A stretch of DNA of 64,000 bases from Allobosea sp. OK403 (GCF_900113835.1 NZ_FOQV01000005.1:226796-290795), one strand, 5' to 3'; positions 23,551 through 32,428 are shown, counted from the first letter of the stretch. Program-made: numbers and translations. Notes: generated from the sequence alone by a model not told the origin.

Positions 23551-23979
23551 TTACGCCTCGTCCTCGTCGTCCTCGCCACGGTTGAAGAACTGCCTGCCGA
23601 TCAGGGCGCCGAGGATGATGACGCTTCCGACGACGGCCGTGCGCCAGCCCAAGCGCGACGATCCGAGCAGCTTGGCCGCGATTGGCGCTGCGGCCAATAC
23701 CGTGGTCGCCAGCGGCCGCGATGGTCGCCGACGCTTCTTGACATAGGTCGCGACGCCCAGGCTCAGCAAGGCGGCGAAGAACAGGCCTCCCGCGATCCAG
23801 AGGCTTGCCGTAATCGGGTCGTAGCGCAGCGCCAGCACGGTGTGCAGCGCGTTCAGGGCATAGCCCGCCGCGCACAGCACAAGCAGGGCCGAAAACCCGT
23901 ACAGGCCGTAGATGATGACATTGCGTTTGACCGCGCCGGAGACTTCCGACGCGATGAAGCTTCCCAACCCCCCGAGCAT
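23551..23979 (-). CDS. Phage-holin-like integral membrane protein
   Basis: A 142-aa protein with three to four hydrophobic segments (about residues 22-50, 58-80, 90-105 and 112-130) and a strongly acidic C terminus (EDDEDEA). It resembles the small holin-superfamily membrane proteins often encoded next to DUF883 genes; it is not evidence of a phage. It starts 3 bases after the DUF883 gene ends, so the two form an operon driven by the EcfG promoter at 24425. Confidence 0.7.
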   Translation of the reverse strand: MLGGLGSFIASEVSGAVKRNVIIYGLYGFSALLVLCAAGYALNALHTVLALRYDPITASLWIAGGLFFAALLSLGVATYVKKRRRPSRPLATTVLAAAPIAAKLLGSSRLGWRTAVVGSVIILGALIGRQFFNRGEDDEDEA

Positions 23980-23982
23980 GGC

Positions 23983-24354
23983 TTATCGCGCCGACAGGAA
24001 GCCGACGAACAGGCCGACCGCCGCGGCCACCCCGAGCGCGCGTAGCGGCCGCTCCTGGATCTCCTGCGCGATGATGCGCTGCAGATCGGTCACCTGTTCC
24101 TTGGCGACGTCGGCCATCCTGTCGGTGTCGACGCCCACGGCGCGGAGCTTTTCGGTGACCGTTGCCGCCAGATCCTCGGCGCTGCGCGTCAGACTGGCTT
24201 CGAGCTCGCTCGTCTCGCGCTTGACGCGGCGGCTGGCTTTCTGCGCGGAGGCCTGGGCATCAGCAGCGATATCCTCAGCGCCTGCGACGGCTTCGTCCTT
24301 GGCGCGTTTGACCGCCGAGGCCGCCTGGCGCTTCGCGGAAGTGGTGCTGGCCAT
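23983..24354 (-). CDS. DUF883/ElaB-YqjD-like membrane-anchored protein
   Basis: A 123-aa protein with a long Ala/Lys/Glu-rich helical region (residues 5-95) and one C-terminal membrane helix after ERPLRALGVAAAVGLFVGF, the usual pattern of ElaB/YqjD proteins. Enterobacterial relatives anchor ribosomes or stabilise membranes in stationary phase. The ATG at 24354 follows GAGGGGG. An exact EcfG promoter upstream fits a stress role. Confidence 0.8.
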   Translation of the reverse strand: MASTTSAKRQAASAVKRAKDEAVAGAEDIAADAQASAQKASRRVKRETSELEASLTRSAEDLAATVTEKLRAVGVDTDRMADVAKEQVTDLQRIIAQEIQERPLRALGVAAAVGLFVGFLSAR

Positions 24355-24424
24355 GTCTGATGTCCCCCTCTCGATACTGTAAATGGATGGGTGCGCTCCG
24401 AATGACTCCGGAGCTTGGTGACCT

Positions 24425-24449
24425 AACGCACGCATGGCGCGCGGGTTCC
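24425..24449 (-). promoter_or_regulatory. EcfG-type promoter of the DUF883/holin-like operon
   Basis: On the minus strand: GGAAC (24449-24445), 16 bases, CGTT (24428-24425) in CGTTAG, exact. The expected leader is about 64 bases. Confidence 0.75.
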
Positions 24450-24461
24450 TTGTAGCCGACT

Positions 24462-24563
24462 AGAGCCGTTTCCGATCCGGTTGGATCGTTCAACCGCTCT
24501 CGCCCCTTGCCTTAACGTGTTTTCCTCATGCGAACCGGTGGCCACTTCGCTCGAAAACGCTCT
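24462..24563. repeat. Dispersed palindromic repeat (102 bases)
   Basis: AGAGCCGTTTCCGATCCGG...AAAACGCTCT, with an internal GGTTGGATCGTTCA and CGAACCGGTGGCCACTTCG. It has the same length and layout as the copy at 40306-40407. It includes two bases of the AI-2E transporter stop codon. Confidence 0.85.
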
Positions 24564-25725
24564 AGCCGATACCCGCCACTCGCTGCTGGGTGGGCTCTTC
24601 CTGGGGCGTGTCCTGAGGTGTGGCCTCGGCCTGCTGCGCCTTGCGATATGCGGCAAATTCCTCCTGCGCCACCATGGCCACCAGCAGGATCGGAGTCGAG
24701 AGCACGGCACCGACCGGCCCCCACAGCCAAAGCCAGAAGATGAAGCCGATGAAGACCAGGAATGGCGAGACGGTGAGCCGGCGCCCAACGAAAACCGGAG
24801 TCACGACATTGCCTTCGATCAGATGCAGCACGAAATACGCCGCTGCCGGCCAGATCGCGGCGAGGAGAGACGGCGCGTCCAGCAGAGCCCCAGCAAGCAG
24901 CAGCACGGTGACGATGATCGGCCCGATGAAGGCGAGATAGTTCAGCAGGAAGGCGAGCGCGCCCCAGAATACGGGGAATGGCAACCCTGCGAGCGTAGCG
25001 ATCGCCAGGGTCATCACGCCCATGCCGAGATTGATCAGCGTCACCAGTCCGAAATAGCGCGCGACCCGCGTCTCGATTTCCTGGAAGAAGGCGCCGGCGG
25101 ATTTCCGCGCGCCGCGCCCGAGGCAAAGCCGCAGCGCGCGCGCCTTGAGATGGCGCCGCGTCGCCAGCCAGAAATACACTGTCGCGACGAAGATCAGCAG
25201 GCCGCCCGCCGCTGTCGAAGACGACACCGCGATATCGAGCAGCGGATTGCCTTGAGAGACGTTGAGTTCCGCCCCGCTCTTGCCGGTCAGCGTGGCGGCG
25301 GCCCGCTTAAATTCGTCCATGAAGACGAAGACGCCGGCGAGCTTGGCCTGCAGCGCCGCCATCATTGCGGGCGCCCGGTCGCTCCAGCCGGCGATCGGCA
25401 CGGCGAGCAGGGTGATCGCGAAGAGAATCAGGCTGAGCCCGAGCAGGACCACTATGGCTGCGGCCAGATGCTGCGGCACGCCGCGGCGCACCAGCCAGTC
25501 GACCAGCGGTCCCAGGACCAGGCCGAAGATGACGCCCGCCGTCACCGGCAGGGCGATGACCTTGATCAGATAGAGCGTCGTGGTCGCCAAGATAACGAAG
25601 ATGCCGATAATGGCATAGCGGACGATGAGGTCATGCTCATAGGGCGTGACGTCGTCCTGGGTCTCCTCGATCTCGGGTTCCGCCATATAGCGCGGAAACG
25701 GTCTCCAGGCGGACGAGCTGAGCAT
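24562..25725 (-). CDS. AI-2E family transporter (PerM/TqsA-like)
   Basis: An inner-membrane protein of 387 aa with about seven to eight membrane segments in two groups separated by a soluble loop. The conserved VFWGALAFLLNYLAFIGPII region is typical of the family, and GPLVDWLVRRG lies before it. The family includes autoinducer-2 exporters and sodium/proton antiporters, so the substrate is open. ATG 25725 is 43 bases from the start site expected of the EcfG-type promoter; ATG 25686 would shorten the protein by 13 residues. Confidence 0.85.
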   Translation of the reverse strand: MLSSSAWRPFPRYMAEPEIEETQDDVTPYEHDLIVRYAIIGIFVILATTTLYLIKVIALPVTAGVIFGLVLGPLVDWLVRRGVPQHLAAAIVVLLGLSLILFAITLLAVPIAGWSDRAPAMMAALQAKLAGVFVFMDEFKRAAATLTGKSGAELNVSQGNPLLDIAVSSSTAAGGLLIFVATVYFWLATRRHLKARALRLCLGRGARKSAGAFFQEIETRVARYFGLVTLINLGMGVMTLAIATLAGLPFPVFWGALAFLLNYLAFIGPIIVTVLLLAGALLDAPSLLAAIWPAAAYFVLHLIEGNVVTPVFVGRRLTVSPFLVFIGFIFWLWLWGPVGAVLSTPILLVAMVAQEEFAAYRKAQQAEATPQDTPQEEPTQQRVAGIG

Positions 25726-25774
25726 GTGACGATATCCAACGCGCAAAGCGCGCCCCCCGGCGCGTCAGATCTAT

Positions 25775-25800
25775 AACGCGGCACTGGCAGGCAAGGTTCC
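25775..25800 (-). promoter_or_regulatory. EcfG-type promoter (N17 spacing) of the AI-2E transporter gene
   Basis: On the minus strand: GGAAC (25800-25796), 17 bases, CGTT (25778-25775) in CGTTATAG. The -35 element is formed by the first unit of the 15-bp tandem repeat. Confidence 0.5.
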
Positions 25801-25870
25801 TGCGGTTCAAGTTCCTGCGGTCCAAGTTTCTGGAGTCCAAGTTTCTGGAGTCCAGCTTTCCGGGGTCGAG
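25796..25870. repeat. Five tandem copies of a 15-bp unit
   Basis: Units start at 25796, 25811, 25826, 25841 and 25856. The first two read GTTCCTGCGGTYCAA, the next two GTTTCTGGAGTCCAR, and the last is more diverged. The array lies between polA and the AI-2E transporter gene. A frame through it on the minus strand reads like (N)LDSR units, but that frame is not convincing as a gene. Confidence 0.85.
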
Positions 25871-25880
25871 CGTCGGCGCC

Positions 25881-28800
25881 TCAATGCGCCTCGTCCCAGT
25901 TGCTGGCGGCCCGCGCATCGACCTGCAAGGGCACGCGCAATTGCACGGCCGGGTGCGGTGCATCCACCATCACCTGGCGGACCACCGGCAATGTCGCCTC
26001 GACCTGGGCTTCGGGCACCTCGAAGACGAGTTCGTCATGCACCTGCAGCAGCATGCGGGCGTCGAGCCTGGCGGCAGCGAGCGCGCCCTCCATCCGGATC
26101 ATGGCCCGGCGGATGATGTCGGCGGCCGAGCCCTGGATCGGCGCGTTGATTGCCTGGCGCTCGACGAAGGCGCGCTCGGAGGGGTTCTTCGAGGCGACAG
26201 CCGGGAAATGGCAGACCCGGCCGAAGATCGTCGTGACATGGCCGTTGGCCCGCACGAAGGTCTTGGTCTGGTCCATATAGTCGCGGATGCCCGGGAACCG
26301 TTCGAAATATTTCCGGATATAGGCGCCGGCCTCCTCGCGGCTGATGGCGAGCTGGTTGGCGAGGCCGAAGGCCGAAATGCCGTAGATGATGCCGAAATTG
26401 ATCGCCTTGGCGCGGCGACGCACCTCGCTCGGCATGCCCTGGACCGGCACGCCGAACATTTCCGAGGCCGTCATCGCATGGATGTCGATGCCGTCGGCAA
26501 AGGCCTGCCGGAGCTGCGGGATGTCGGCGATATGGGCGAGCAGGCGCAGTTCGATCTGGCTGTAATCGGCCGAGATCAGCTTGTGGCCCTTTTCGGCGAC
26601 GAAGGCGGTCCTGATCTTGCGGCCGGCCTCGGTGCGGATCGGGATGTTCTGCAGATTGGGCTCGGAGGAGGAGAGGCGGCCCGTCGTCGTCGCCGCCAGC
26701 GCATAGGAGGTGTGCACCCGGTTGGTCTGGGGGTGCAGATAGGTCGGCAGCGAGTCGGTATAGGTCGATTTCAGCTTGGCGAGCTGGCGCCATTCCAGGA
26801 TCTTCGAAGGCAGCGGATGGCCCTGCTCGGCGAGCTCCTCGAGCACGCCGGCTCCGGTCGCCCATTGCCCGGTCGCGGTCTTCTTGGCGCCGGAAAGTCC
26901 CATCTTGCCGAACAGGATGTCGCCGAGTTGTTTTGGGCTGCCGATCAGGAATTTCTCGCCGGCCACCTCGTAGATCTCGTCTTCCAGCCGGGCCAGCGAT
27001 TGCGCGAATTCGCCCGAGAGCCGCGACAGGATCTGCCGGTCGATGGCGATGCCGCGCTGCTCCATCCGGGCGAGCACGGCGATCAGCGGCCGCTCCAGCG
27101 TCTCATAGACGGTGGTCTTGCCTTCGGCCGCGAGCCTGGGCTTGAGCGCGCGCCAGAGCCGCAGCGTCACATCGGCATCCTCGGCGGCGTAATCCGTCGC
27201 CTTGTCGAGCGCGATCTTGTCGAAGGTCACTTGCGCCTTGCCAGTGCCCGCGACTTGCGAGAACGGGATCGTCTCATGGCCGAGATGCAGCTCGGAGAGC
27301 CGGTCCATGCCGTGATTGTTGTTGCCGGCGTCGAGCGCATAGGAAATCAGCATGGTGTCCTCGATCGGGGCGACGGTAAGCCCGTGCCGTTCGAGAATCA
27401 GCAGGTCGTATTTCAGGTTCTGGCCGATCTTCAGGACGCCTGGATCGACCAGCAGCGGTTTGAGCGCCGCCACCGCCTGGTCGAGCGGAATCTGGCCCTC
27501 GACCATGCCGCTGCCGAACAGATCGGTGCCGCCGCGATGCTGCAGCGGGATGTAGCAGGCGCGCCCAGGTGCGACGGCAAGCGAGATGCCGACAAGGTCG
27601 GCCTGCATCGCGTCGAGCGAATTGGTCTCGGTGTCGAGCGCGACATGGCCGGCCTCATAGGCCCATCCGATCCAGCGTTCGAGATCGGCGAGCGTGCGCA
27701 CGCATTCATAAGCCGTGCGGTCGATCTTTCCGGCGATCGCCTCGTTCTTGCGGGCCACTGCGAGGTCGGACGGCTTCATCCAGCCGTCGCCGGTCGATGG
27801 CTGTGCGCTGGCGGGTTCGGCGCCGGCGTCAGAGGCCGCAGCGGGCGCCGCAAAGCCGCCCTCGCCCGCATCCGCGCCGACATAGAGCGCCTTCAATTCT
27901 GCCGCGCGCGCGCCGCCTGGCGCCAGCGCCTCGTCGGCGTCGATCGCCGCGACATCGGCCCCATAGGCCTCGGCGACGCGCTTGGTGATGGTGGTGAACT
28001 CCATCGCCTTGAGGAAGGCGACGAGCCTGGCGGGATCGGGGTCGGCCAGCGTCAGATGCGAGAGCGGCGTCTCGACCTTCACGTCGTCGACCAGCGTCAC
28101 GAGCTTGTGCGAGATGCGCACCTTCTCGATCACCTCGGGATTGGTCAGGGTCTCCCGGCGCTTGGGCTGCTTGATCTCGCCGGCCCGTGCCAGCAGTGTC
28201 TCCAGGTCGCCATATTCGCCGATGAGCTGGGCCGCCGTCTTGATGCCGATGCCGGGAGCGCCGGGCACATTGTCGGTCGCATCGCCGGCCAGCGCCTGCA
28301 CATCCACCACTCTGTTCGGCATCACGCCGAAATACTCGACCACTTCGGGCTCGCCGATCCGACGTTCGGCCCGGAAGCCGGCGCCCTTCTTGGCGTCGCC
28401 TGAGGCCGGGTCGTACATCGCAACGCCCGGCCCCACGAGCTGCATCAGATCCTTGTCGGCCGAGACGATCAGCACGTCTGCACCCGCCTCGCGCGCCTGT
28501 CTGGCATAGGTCGCGATCAGGTCGTCTGCCTCGTAGACATCCTGCTCGACCGGGATCAGCCCGAAGGCGCGTACCGCCTCGCGCATCAGCGGGAATTGCG
28601 GGATCAGATCGGCCGGCGGTTCTGAGCGGTTGCCCTTATAGGCGGGGTAGAGCGCCTTGCGGAACGAGTTCTCGGTCTTGTCGAAGACGATGGCGAGATG
28701 GGTCGGCTTCACCCCGAGCACGCCGTCCTTGACGAACTGGAACATTTTGGTCGCGAAAAGCCGAACCGCGCCGGAGGGCAGGCCGTCGGAGCGCGCATTG

Positions 28801-28925
28801 TATTTCCGGTCCTGATTGATCGACTGGAAATAGGCGCGGAAGATGAAGTTCGAGCCGTCGACCAGGAAGAGGTGGTCGCCGGGCTTCAGGTCGGGGGCGG
28901 TGGTCTTCGGGGCTGTCTCGCTCAT
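25881..28925 (-). CDS. polA: DNA polymerase I
   Basis: A 1014-aa replication and repair polymerase with all three activities. The N-terminal 5' nuclease (about residues 10-310) starts LFLVDGSNFIFRAYFQ. A DEDD-type 3'-5' exonuclease in the middle (LDTETNSLDAM, then AAEDADVTLRLW) is intact. The polymerase domain at the C terminus has SADYSQIELRLLAHIA, the O-helix region RRRAKAINFGIIYG and LQVHDELVFEV. The start at 28925 (MSETAPK) is preferred over an upstream in-frame ATG. It is on the minus strand with no operon partner close by. Confidence 0.97.
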   Translation of the reverse strand: MSETAPKTTAPDLKPGDHLFLVDGSNFIFRAYFQSINQDRKYNARSDGLPSGAVRLFATKMFQFVKDGVLGVKPTHLAIVFDKTENSFRKALYPAYKGNRSEPPADLIPQFPLMREAVRAFGLIPVEQDVYEADDLIATYARQAREAGADVLIVSADKDLMQLVGPGVAMYDPASGDAKKGAGFRAERRIGEPEVVEYFGVMPNRVVDVQALAGDATDNVPGAPGIGIKTAAQLIGEYGDLETLLARAGEIKQPKRRETLTNPEVIEKVRISHKLVTLVDDVKVETPLSHLTLADPDPARLVAFLKAMEFTTITKRVAEAYGADVAAIDADEALAPGGARAAELKALYVGADAGEGGFAAPAAASDAGAEPASAQPSTGDGWMKPSDLAVARKNEAIAGKIDRTAYECVRTLADLERWIGWAYEAGHVALDTETNSLDAMQADLVGISLAVAPGRACYIPLQHRGGTDLFGSGMVEGQIPLDQAVAALKPLLVDPGVLKIGQNLKYDLLILERHGLTVAPIEDTMLISYALDAGNNNHGMDRLSELHLGHETIPFSQVAGTGKAQVTFDKIALDKATDYAAEDADVTLRLWRALKPRLAAEGKTTVYETLERPLIAVLARMEQRGIAIDRQILSRLSGEFAQSLARLEDEIYEVAGEKFLIGSPKQLGDILFGKMGLSGAKKTATGQWATGAGVLEELAEQGHPLPSKILEWRQLAKLKSTYTDSLPTYLHPQTNRVHTSYALAATTTGRLSSSEPNLQNIPIRTEAGRKIRTAFVAEKGHKLISADYSQIELRLLAHIADIPQLRQAFADGIDIHAMTASEMFGVPVQGMPSEVRRRAKAINFGIIYGISAFGLANQLAISREEAGAYIRKYFERFPGIRDYMDQTKTFVRANGHVTTIFGRVCHFPAVASKNPSERAFVERQAINAPIQGSAADIIRRAMIRMEGALAAARLDARMLLQVHDELVFEVPEAQVEATLPVVRQVMVDAPHPAVQLRVPLQVDARAASNWDEAH

Positions 28926-29261
28926 GGCGCGGACCATAAGCGGCGCGCGCCGGGCGGTCCATCGGGTGCGCGCGCCGATTCGCAAGAAGCTGTCAGGAGT
29001 GGCAGCATCTTTGCAAAGAAAGGCGCGGGGAACCCTCTCCCGGAGGGAGAGGGCAGGGTGAGGGGTCGGCCGTTTGACGTTTTGGCCGTGACCTCACCGC
29101 GACTTCGCCGTTCGGCAGGTGCTTCACTGGTCGAACGGCCAGCACCTCACCCCTGCCTCTCTCACTGAACTCGGGCCTGCCCGAGTTCAGCACTCAAAAT
29201 GTCGAAGTCGGGTAGACCCGGCTTCGATGCAGGAGAGGGGTTCTCCGTTGTGGTTCCGGGG
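28926..29261. repeat. Non-coding region rich in inverted repeats
   Basis: This 336-base gap holds a CCCTCTCCCGGAGGGAGAGGG hairpin (about 29032-29052), a GGGTGAGGGG/CCTCACCCC pair, a perfect 12-bp hairpin (29165-29176 with 29179-29190) and a near-perfect TCGAAG/CTTCGA hairpin (about 29203-29227). Such GC-rich clusters are common intergenic repeats in Hyphomicrobiales. I see no gene in it. Confidence 0.7.
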
Positions 29262-30200
29262 CTACTTCGTGATCGTGTCGATCTCGGCCAGCTCCTCGGC
29301 CGTCAGCGCCCATTCGGCCGCCTTGACGTTGGCGGCGATCTGCTCGGGCTTGGTCGCACCCGCGATGACGCTGGAAACGACGGGCTGCGCGGCGAGCCAG
29401 GAAAAGGCGAGCTCGACCAGCGTTTTGCCGCGCGCCTCGCAAAAGGCTGTCAGCTTCTCGGTCTTCTCCCAGTTGACGTCGGTCAGAACCTCGTCGGCAC
29501 GCTTCGATTCCCTGGTCATGCGCGCGCCTTCCGGCATCGGCGCGTTGCGCTTGTACTTGCCGGTCAGCAAGCCGTTCGCGAGCGGAAAATAGGGCAAAAG
29601 CCCCATGCCGAAATGGCGGGCGGCGGGAATCAGATCCTTTTCCGCGCCGCGCACCAGCAGGCTGTATTCGTCCTGGCAGGAGGCAAAGCCGTTGATGCCG
29701 AGATCGCGCGCCGTCCACTCCGCATTGGCCATCTGCCAGGCCGGCATGTTGGAGCAGCCGATATAGCGCACCTTGCCCTGGCGGATCAGGTCTTCGAGCG
29801 CCCGCAGCGTCTCGTCGATCGGCGTCAGCGGGTCGGCGCGGTGGAACTGGTAGAGGTCGAGCCAGTCGGTCTTGAGGCGCTTCAGCGAAGCCTCGACCGC
29901 CGACATGATGTAGCGTCGCGAGCCGCCCTTCATCGTGCCGGCATCGTTCATGTCCATGCCGAATTTGCTGGCGAGCACGATGTCCTTGCGCCGTGGGCCA
30001 AGAAGCTGGCCAAGCGCCGTCTCGGAGCCCCCGCGCGCGCCATAGACATCGGCCGTGTCGAACAAGGTGATGCCGTGCTCGATCGCGGCGTCGACGACCT
30101 TGCGCGCCGCCTCGTCATCGATGCGGCCGCCGAAATTGTTGCAGCCGAGGCCGACGAGCGAAACACGCAGGCCGGAGCGGCCGAGATTGCGGGTGAGCAT
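29262..30200 (-). CDS. Aldo/keto reductase
   Basis: A 312-aa NADPH-dependent oxidoreductase with a TIM-barrel fold. It has LFDTADVYGARGGSE (catalytic Asp and Tyr), Lys in VLASKFG, His in YQFHRAD and the NADP-binding C-terminal SVIAGAT. It belongs to the YajO/Tas-like subgroup. Start ATG 30200 (MLTRNLGRSG) is the conserved beginning of the family; the open frame extends 72 bases further. Confidence 0.93.
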   Translation of the reverse strand: MLTRNLGRSGLRVSLVGLGCNNFGGRIDDEAARKVVDAAIEHGITLFDTADVYGARGGSETALGQLLGPRRKDIVLASKFGMDMNDAGTMKGGSRRYIMSAVEASLKRLKTDWLDLYQFHRADPLTPIDETLRALEDLIRQGKVRYIGCSNMPAWQMANAEWTARDLGINGFASCQDEYSLLVRGAEKDLIPAARHFGMGLLPYFPLANGLLTGKYKRNAPMPEGARMTRESKRADEVLTDVNWEKTEKLTAFCEARGKTLVELAFSWLAAQPVVSSVIAGATKPEQIAANVKAAEWALTAEELAEIDTITK

Positions 30201-30286
30201 GGCAAACGTCCTTCGTGATGAGGGACGCAAGGGACCAGAGCCGGAGCGAGCCGGCAAGCGCGCTGGGCGCAACCCGGCTCATCGTC

Positions 30287-30309
30287 AGTCTCGGGCTTGT
30301 CCCGAGACT
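30287..30309 (-). terminator. Hairpin between typA and the aldo/keto reductase gene
   Basis: AGTCTCGGG (30287-30295) pairs exactly with CCCGAGACT (30301-30309). It sits in the 207-base space after typA and may be a second terminator element. Confidence 0.45.
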
Positions 30310-30330
30310 CGCATGCCGGAAGCCGTCTTC

Positions 30331-30357
30331 AGAAAAATGCCCGGCACGAAGCCGGGC
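30331..30357 (-). terminator. Intrinsic terminator of typA
   Basis: On the minus strand GCCCGGC-TTCGT-GCCGGGC is followed by ATTTTT. It lies 50 bases after the typA stop codon. Confidence 0.75.
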
Positions 30358-30407
30358 TTGATGGGTACGGTCGGGTCGAGCCCGAGCGTGACGCGGAGCT
30401 CAGGGCT

Positions 30408-32231
30408 TCAGGCCACTTCCTGCTTCTGCTTCTGCGAGCGCTTGCGCTCGTTGGGGTCGAGCACGCCCTTGCGCAGGCGGATCGACTTCGGCGTCACCTC
30501 GACGAGCTCGTCATCGTCGATCCAGGCCAGCGAACGCTCCAGCGTCATCCGGATCGGCGGCGTCAGGCGCACCGCCTCGTCCTTCGAGGTGGTGCGGATG
30601 TTGGTGAGCTTCTTGCCCTTGAGCACATTCACCTCGAGATCGTTCTCGCGGGTGTGCTCGCCGACGATCATGCCCTGATAGACCTTCCAGCCGGGCTCGA
30701 TCATCATCGGGCCGCGATCCTCAAGGTTCCACAGCGCGTAGGCCACGGCCTCGCCGGTCTCCATCGCGATCAGAACGCCGTTGCGGCGCCCGCCGATCTC
30801 GCCCTTATAGGGCAGATAGTCGTGGAACAGCCGGTTCATGATCGCGGTGCCGCGCGTGTCGGTCAGCAATTCGCCCTGATAGCCGATCAGGCCGCGCGTC
30901 GGGGCGTGGAACACGAGCCGCAGGCGATTGCCGCCCGAGGGACGCATCTCCAGCATATCGGCCTTGCGCTCCGACATCTTCTGCACGACGACGCCGGAAT
31001 GCTCCTCGTCGACGTCGATGATGACCTCCTCGATCGGCTCCAGCAGCTGGCCGGCCTCGTCGCGCTTCAGCACGACGCGCGGGCGCGAGACGCCGAGCTC
31101 GAAACCCTCGCGACGCATCTGCTCGATCAGGATGGCGAGCTGCAATTCGCCGCGGCCGGAGACGATGTAGCTGTCCTTGTCGGCAGCTTCCTCGATCTTC
31201 AGCGCGACATTGCCCTCGGCCTCCTTGAACAGGCGGTCGCGGATGACGCGGGTGGTGACTTTGTCACCCTCGGTGCCGGCGAGCGGGGAATCATTGACCA
31301 TGAAGGTCATCGACACGGTCGGCGGATCGATCGGCTGCGCCTTGATCGCGGTCTCGACTGAGGGATCGCAGAAGGTGTCGGCGACCGAGCCCTTCACGAG
31401 GCCGGCGATGGAGACGATATCGCCCGGGATGGCTTCCTCGATCGGCGTGCGCTCGAGACCACGGAAGGCGAGGATCTTGGTGATGCGGCCGCTTTCGACC
31501 AGCGAGCCGTCGCCCGACAGCACCTTGATCATCTGGTTCGGCTTGGCCGAGCCCGAGACGACGCGGCCGGTGATGATGCGGCCGAGATAGGGGTTGGCTT
31601 CGAGCAGCGTGCCGAGCATGCGGAACGGGCCTTCCTCGATGCGCGGCTCCGGCACATGGCTGAGGATGAGGTCGTACATCGGGGCGAGGCCCTGATCCTG
31701 CGGGCCGGCGGGATCATGCGCCATCCAGCCCTGCTTGCCCGAACCGTAGAGGATCGGGAAGTCGAGCTGCTCGTCGCTGGCGTCGAGCGCCGCAAACAGG
31801 TCGAAGACCTCATTGATGACTTCGGTGACGCGGGCGTCGGGCTTGTCGACCTTGTTGATCGCCACGATCGGGCGCAGGCCGAGCTTCAAAGCCTTGGAGA
31901 CCACGAACTTGGTCTGCGGCATCGGACCCTCGGCCGCATCGACCAGCACGATGGCCGAGTCGACCATGTTCAGGATGCGCTCGACCTCGCCGCCGAAATC
32001 GGCGTGGCCTGGGGTGTCGACGATGTTGATGCGCGTATCCTTCCAGACGACCGAGGTCGCCTTGGCCAGGATGGTGATGCCGCGCTCCTTCTCGAGCTCG
32101 TTGGAGTCCATCACGCGCTCGATCACGCGCTGGTTGTCACGGTAGGTGCCCGACTGCTGCAGCAACTTGTCGACAAGCGTGGTTTTGCCGTGGTCGACGT
32201 GGGCGATAATGGCGATATTGCGCATGGACAT
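30408..32231 (-). CDS. typA: Ribosome-associated GTPase TypA/BipA
   Basis: A 607-aa translational GTPase related to EF-G, which binds ribosomes and helps assembly and stress or cold adaptation. Its GTPase motifs are AHVDHGKTTL (G1), a switch segment ending ERGITI, DTPGHADF (G3) and NKVDKPDA (G4). EF-G-like domains and the BipA-specific C-terminal domain (ending near LNPNERKRSQ-type residues) follow. The length is normal. A clear terminator lies downstream. Confidence 0.96.
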   Translation of the reverse strand: MSMRNIAIIAHVDHGKTTLVDKLLQQSGTYRDNQRVIERVMDSNELEKERGITILAKATSVVWKDTRINIVDTPGHADFGGEVERILNMVDSAIVLVDAAEGPMPQTKFVVSKALKLGLRPIVAINKVDKPDARVTEVINEVFDLFAALDASDEQLDFPILYGSGKQGWMAHDPAGPQDQGLAPMYDLILSHVPEPRIEEGPFRMLGTLLEANPYLGRIITGRVVSGSAKPNQMIKVLSGDGSLVESGRITKILAFRGLERTPIEEAIPGDIVSIAGLVKGSVADTFCDPSVETAIKAQPIDPPTVSMTFMVNDSPLAGTEGDKVTTRVIRDRLFKEAEGNVALKIEEAADKDSYIVSGRGELQLAILIEQMRREGFELGVSRPRVVLKRDEAGQLLEPIEEVIIDVDEEHSGVVVQKMSERKADMLEMRPSGGNRLRLVFHAPTRGLIGYQGELLTDTRGTAIMNRLFHDYLPYKGEIGGRRNGVLIAMETGEAVAYALWNLEDRGPMMIEPGWKVYQGMIVGEHTRENDLEVNVLKGKKLTNIRTTSKDEAVRLTPPIRMTLERSLAWIDDDELVEVTPKSIRLRKGVLDPNERKRSQKQKQEVA

Positions 32232-32370
32232 GCGGGTAAGGGCCTTGTTTCAAGACCGCAAGCCGGCCAGGTCAAAGCCCTGCCGGCGCAGCCCGTTCAT
32301 GAGGAAACTGGAATTCGCTGCGCTGCACATAAACGCTGAAGGCCGTTTGGGCAACCTTTGCTCACGCGCA

Positions 32371-32406
32371 AGAGCAGGATGCGAAAAAGTGGGAACCGGT
32401 TTTCGG
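32371..32406. repeat. Partial dispersed repeat
   Basis: AGAGCAGGATGCGAAAAAGTGGGAACCGGTTTTCGG matches the left half of the repeat at 15386. The right arm is replaced by unrelated sequence, so this copy cannot form the full hairpin. Confidence 0.7.
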
Positions 32407-32428
32407 CCTGACGCCGTAGGGCGGTGCG

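Noticed and set aside
23551..23979. Holin-like protein as a sign of a prophage
   Set aside because: No phage structural, integrase or lysis genes are nearby. Chromosomal holin-like proteins next to DUF883 genes are common.
25796..25870. CRISPR-like array
   Set aside because: Units are 15 bp and directly adjacent with no spacers, and there are no cas genes.
25637..25963. Minus-strand frame with pentapeptide-like (N)LDSR units
   Set aside because: The pattern is produced by the 15-bp tandem repeat. The frame overlaps the ends of polA and the AI-2E gene, has no ribosome site, and has too few units for a pentapeptide-repeat fold.
25884..28403. An 839-codon open frame on the plus strand opposite polA
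   Set aside because: It is the antisense shadow of a GC-rich conserved gene. Its composition is that of a shadow frame and polA has full domain support.
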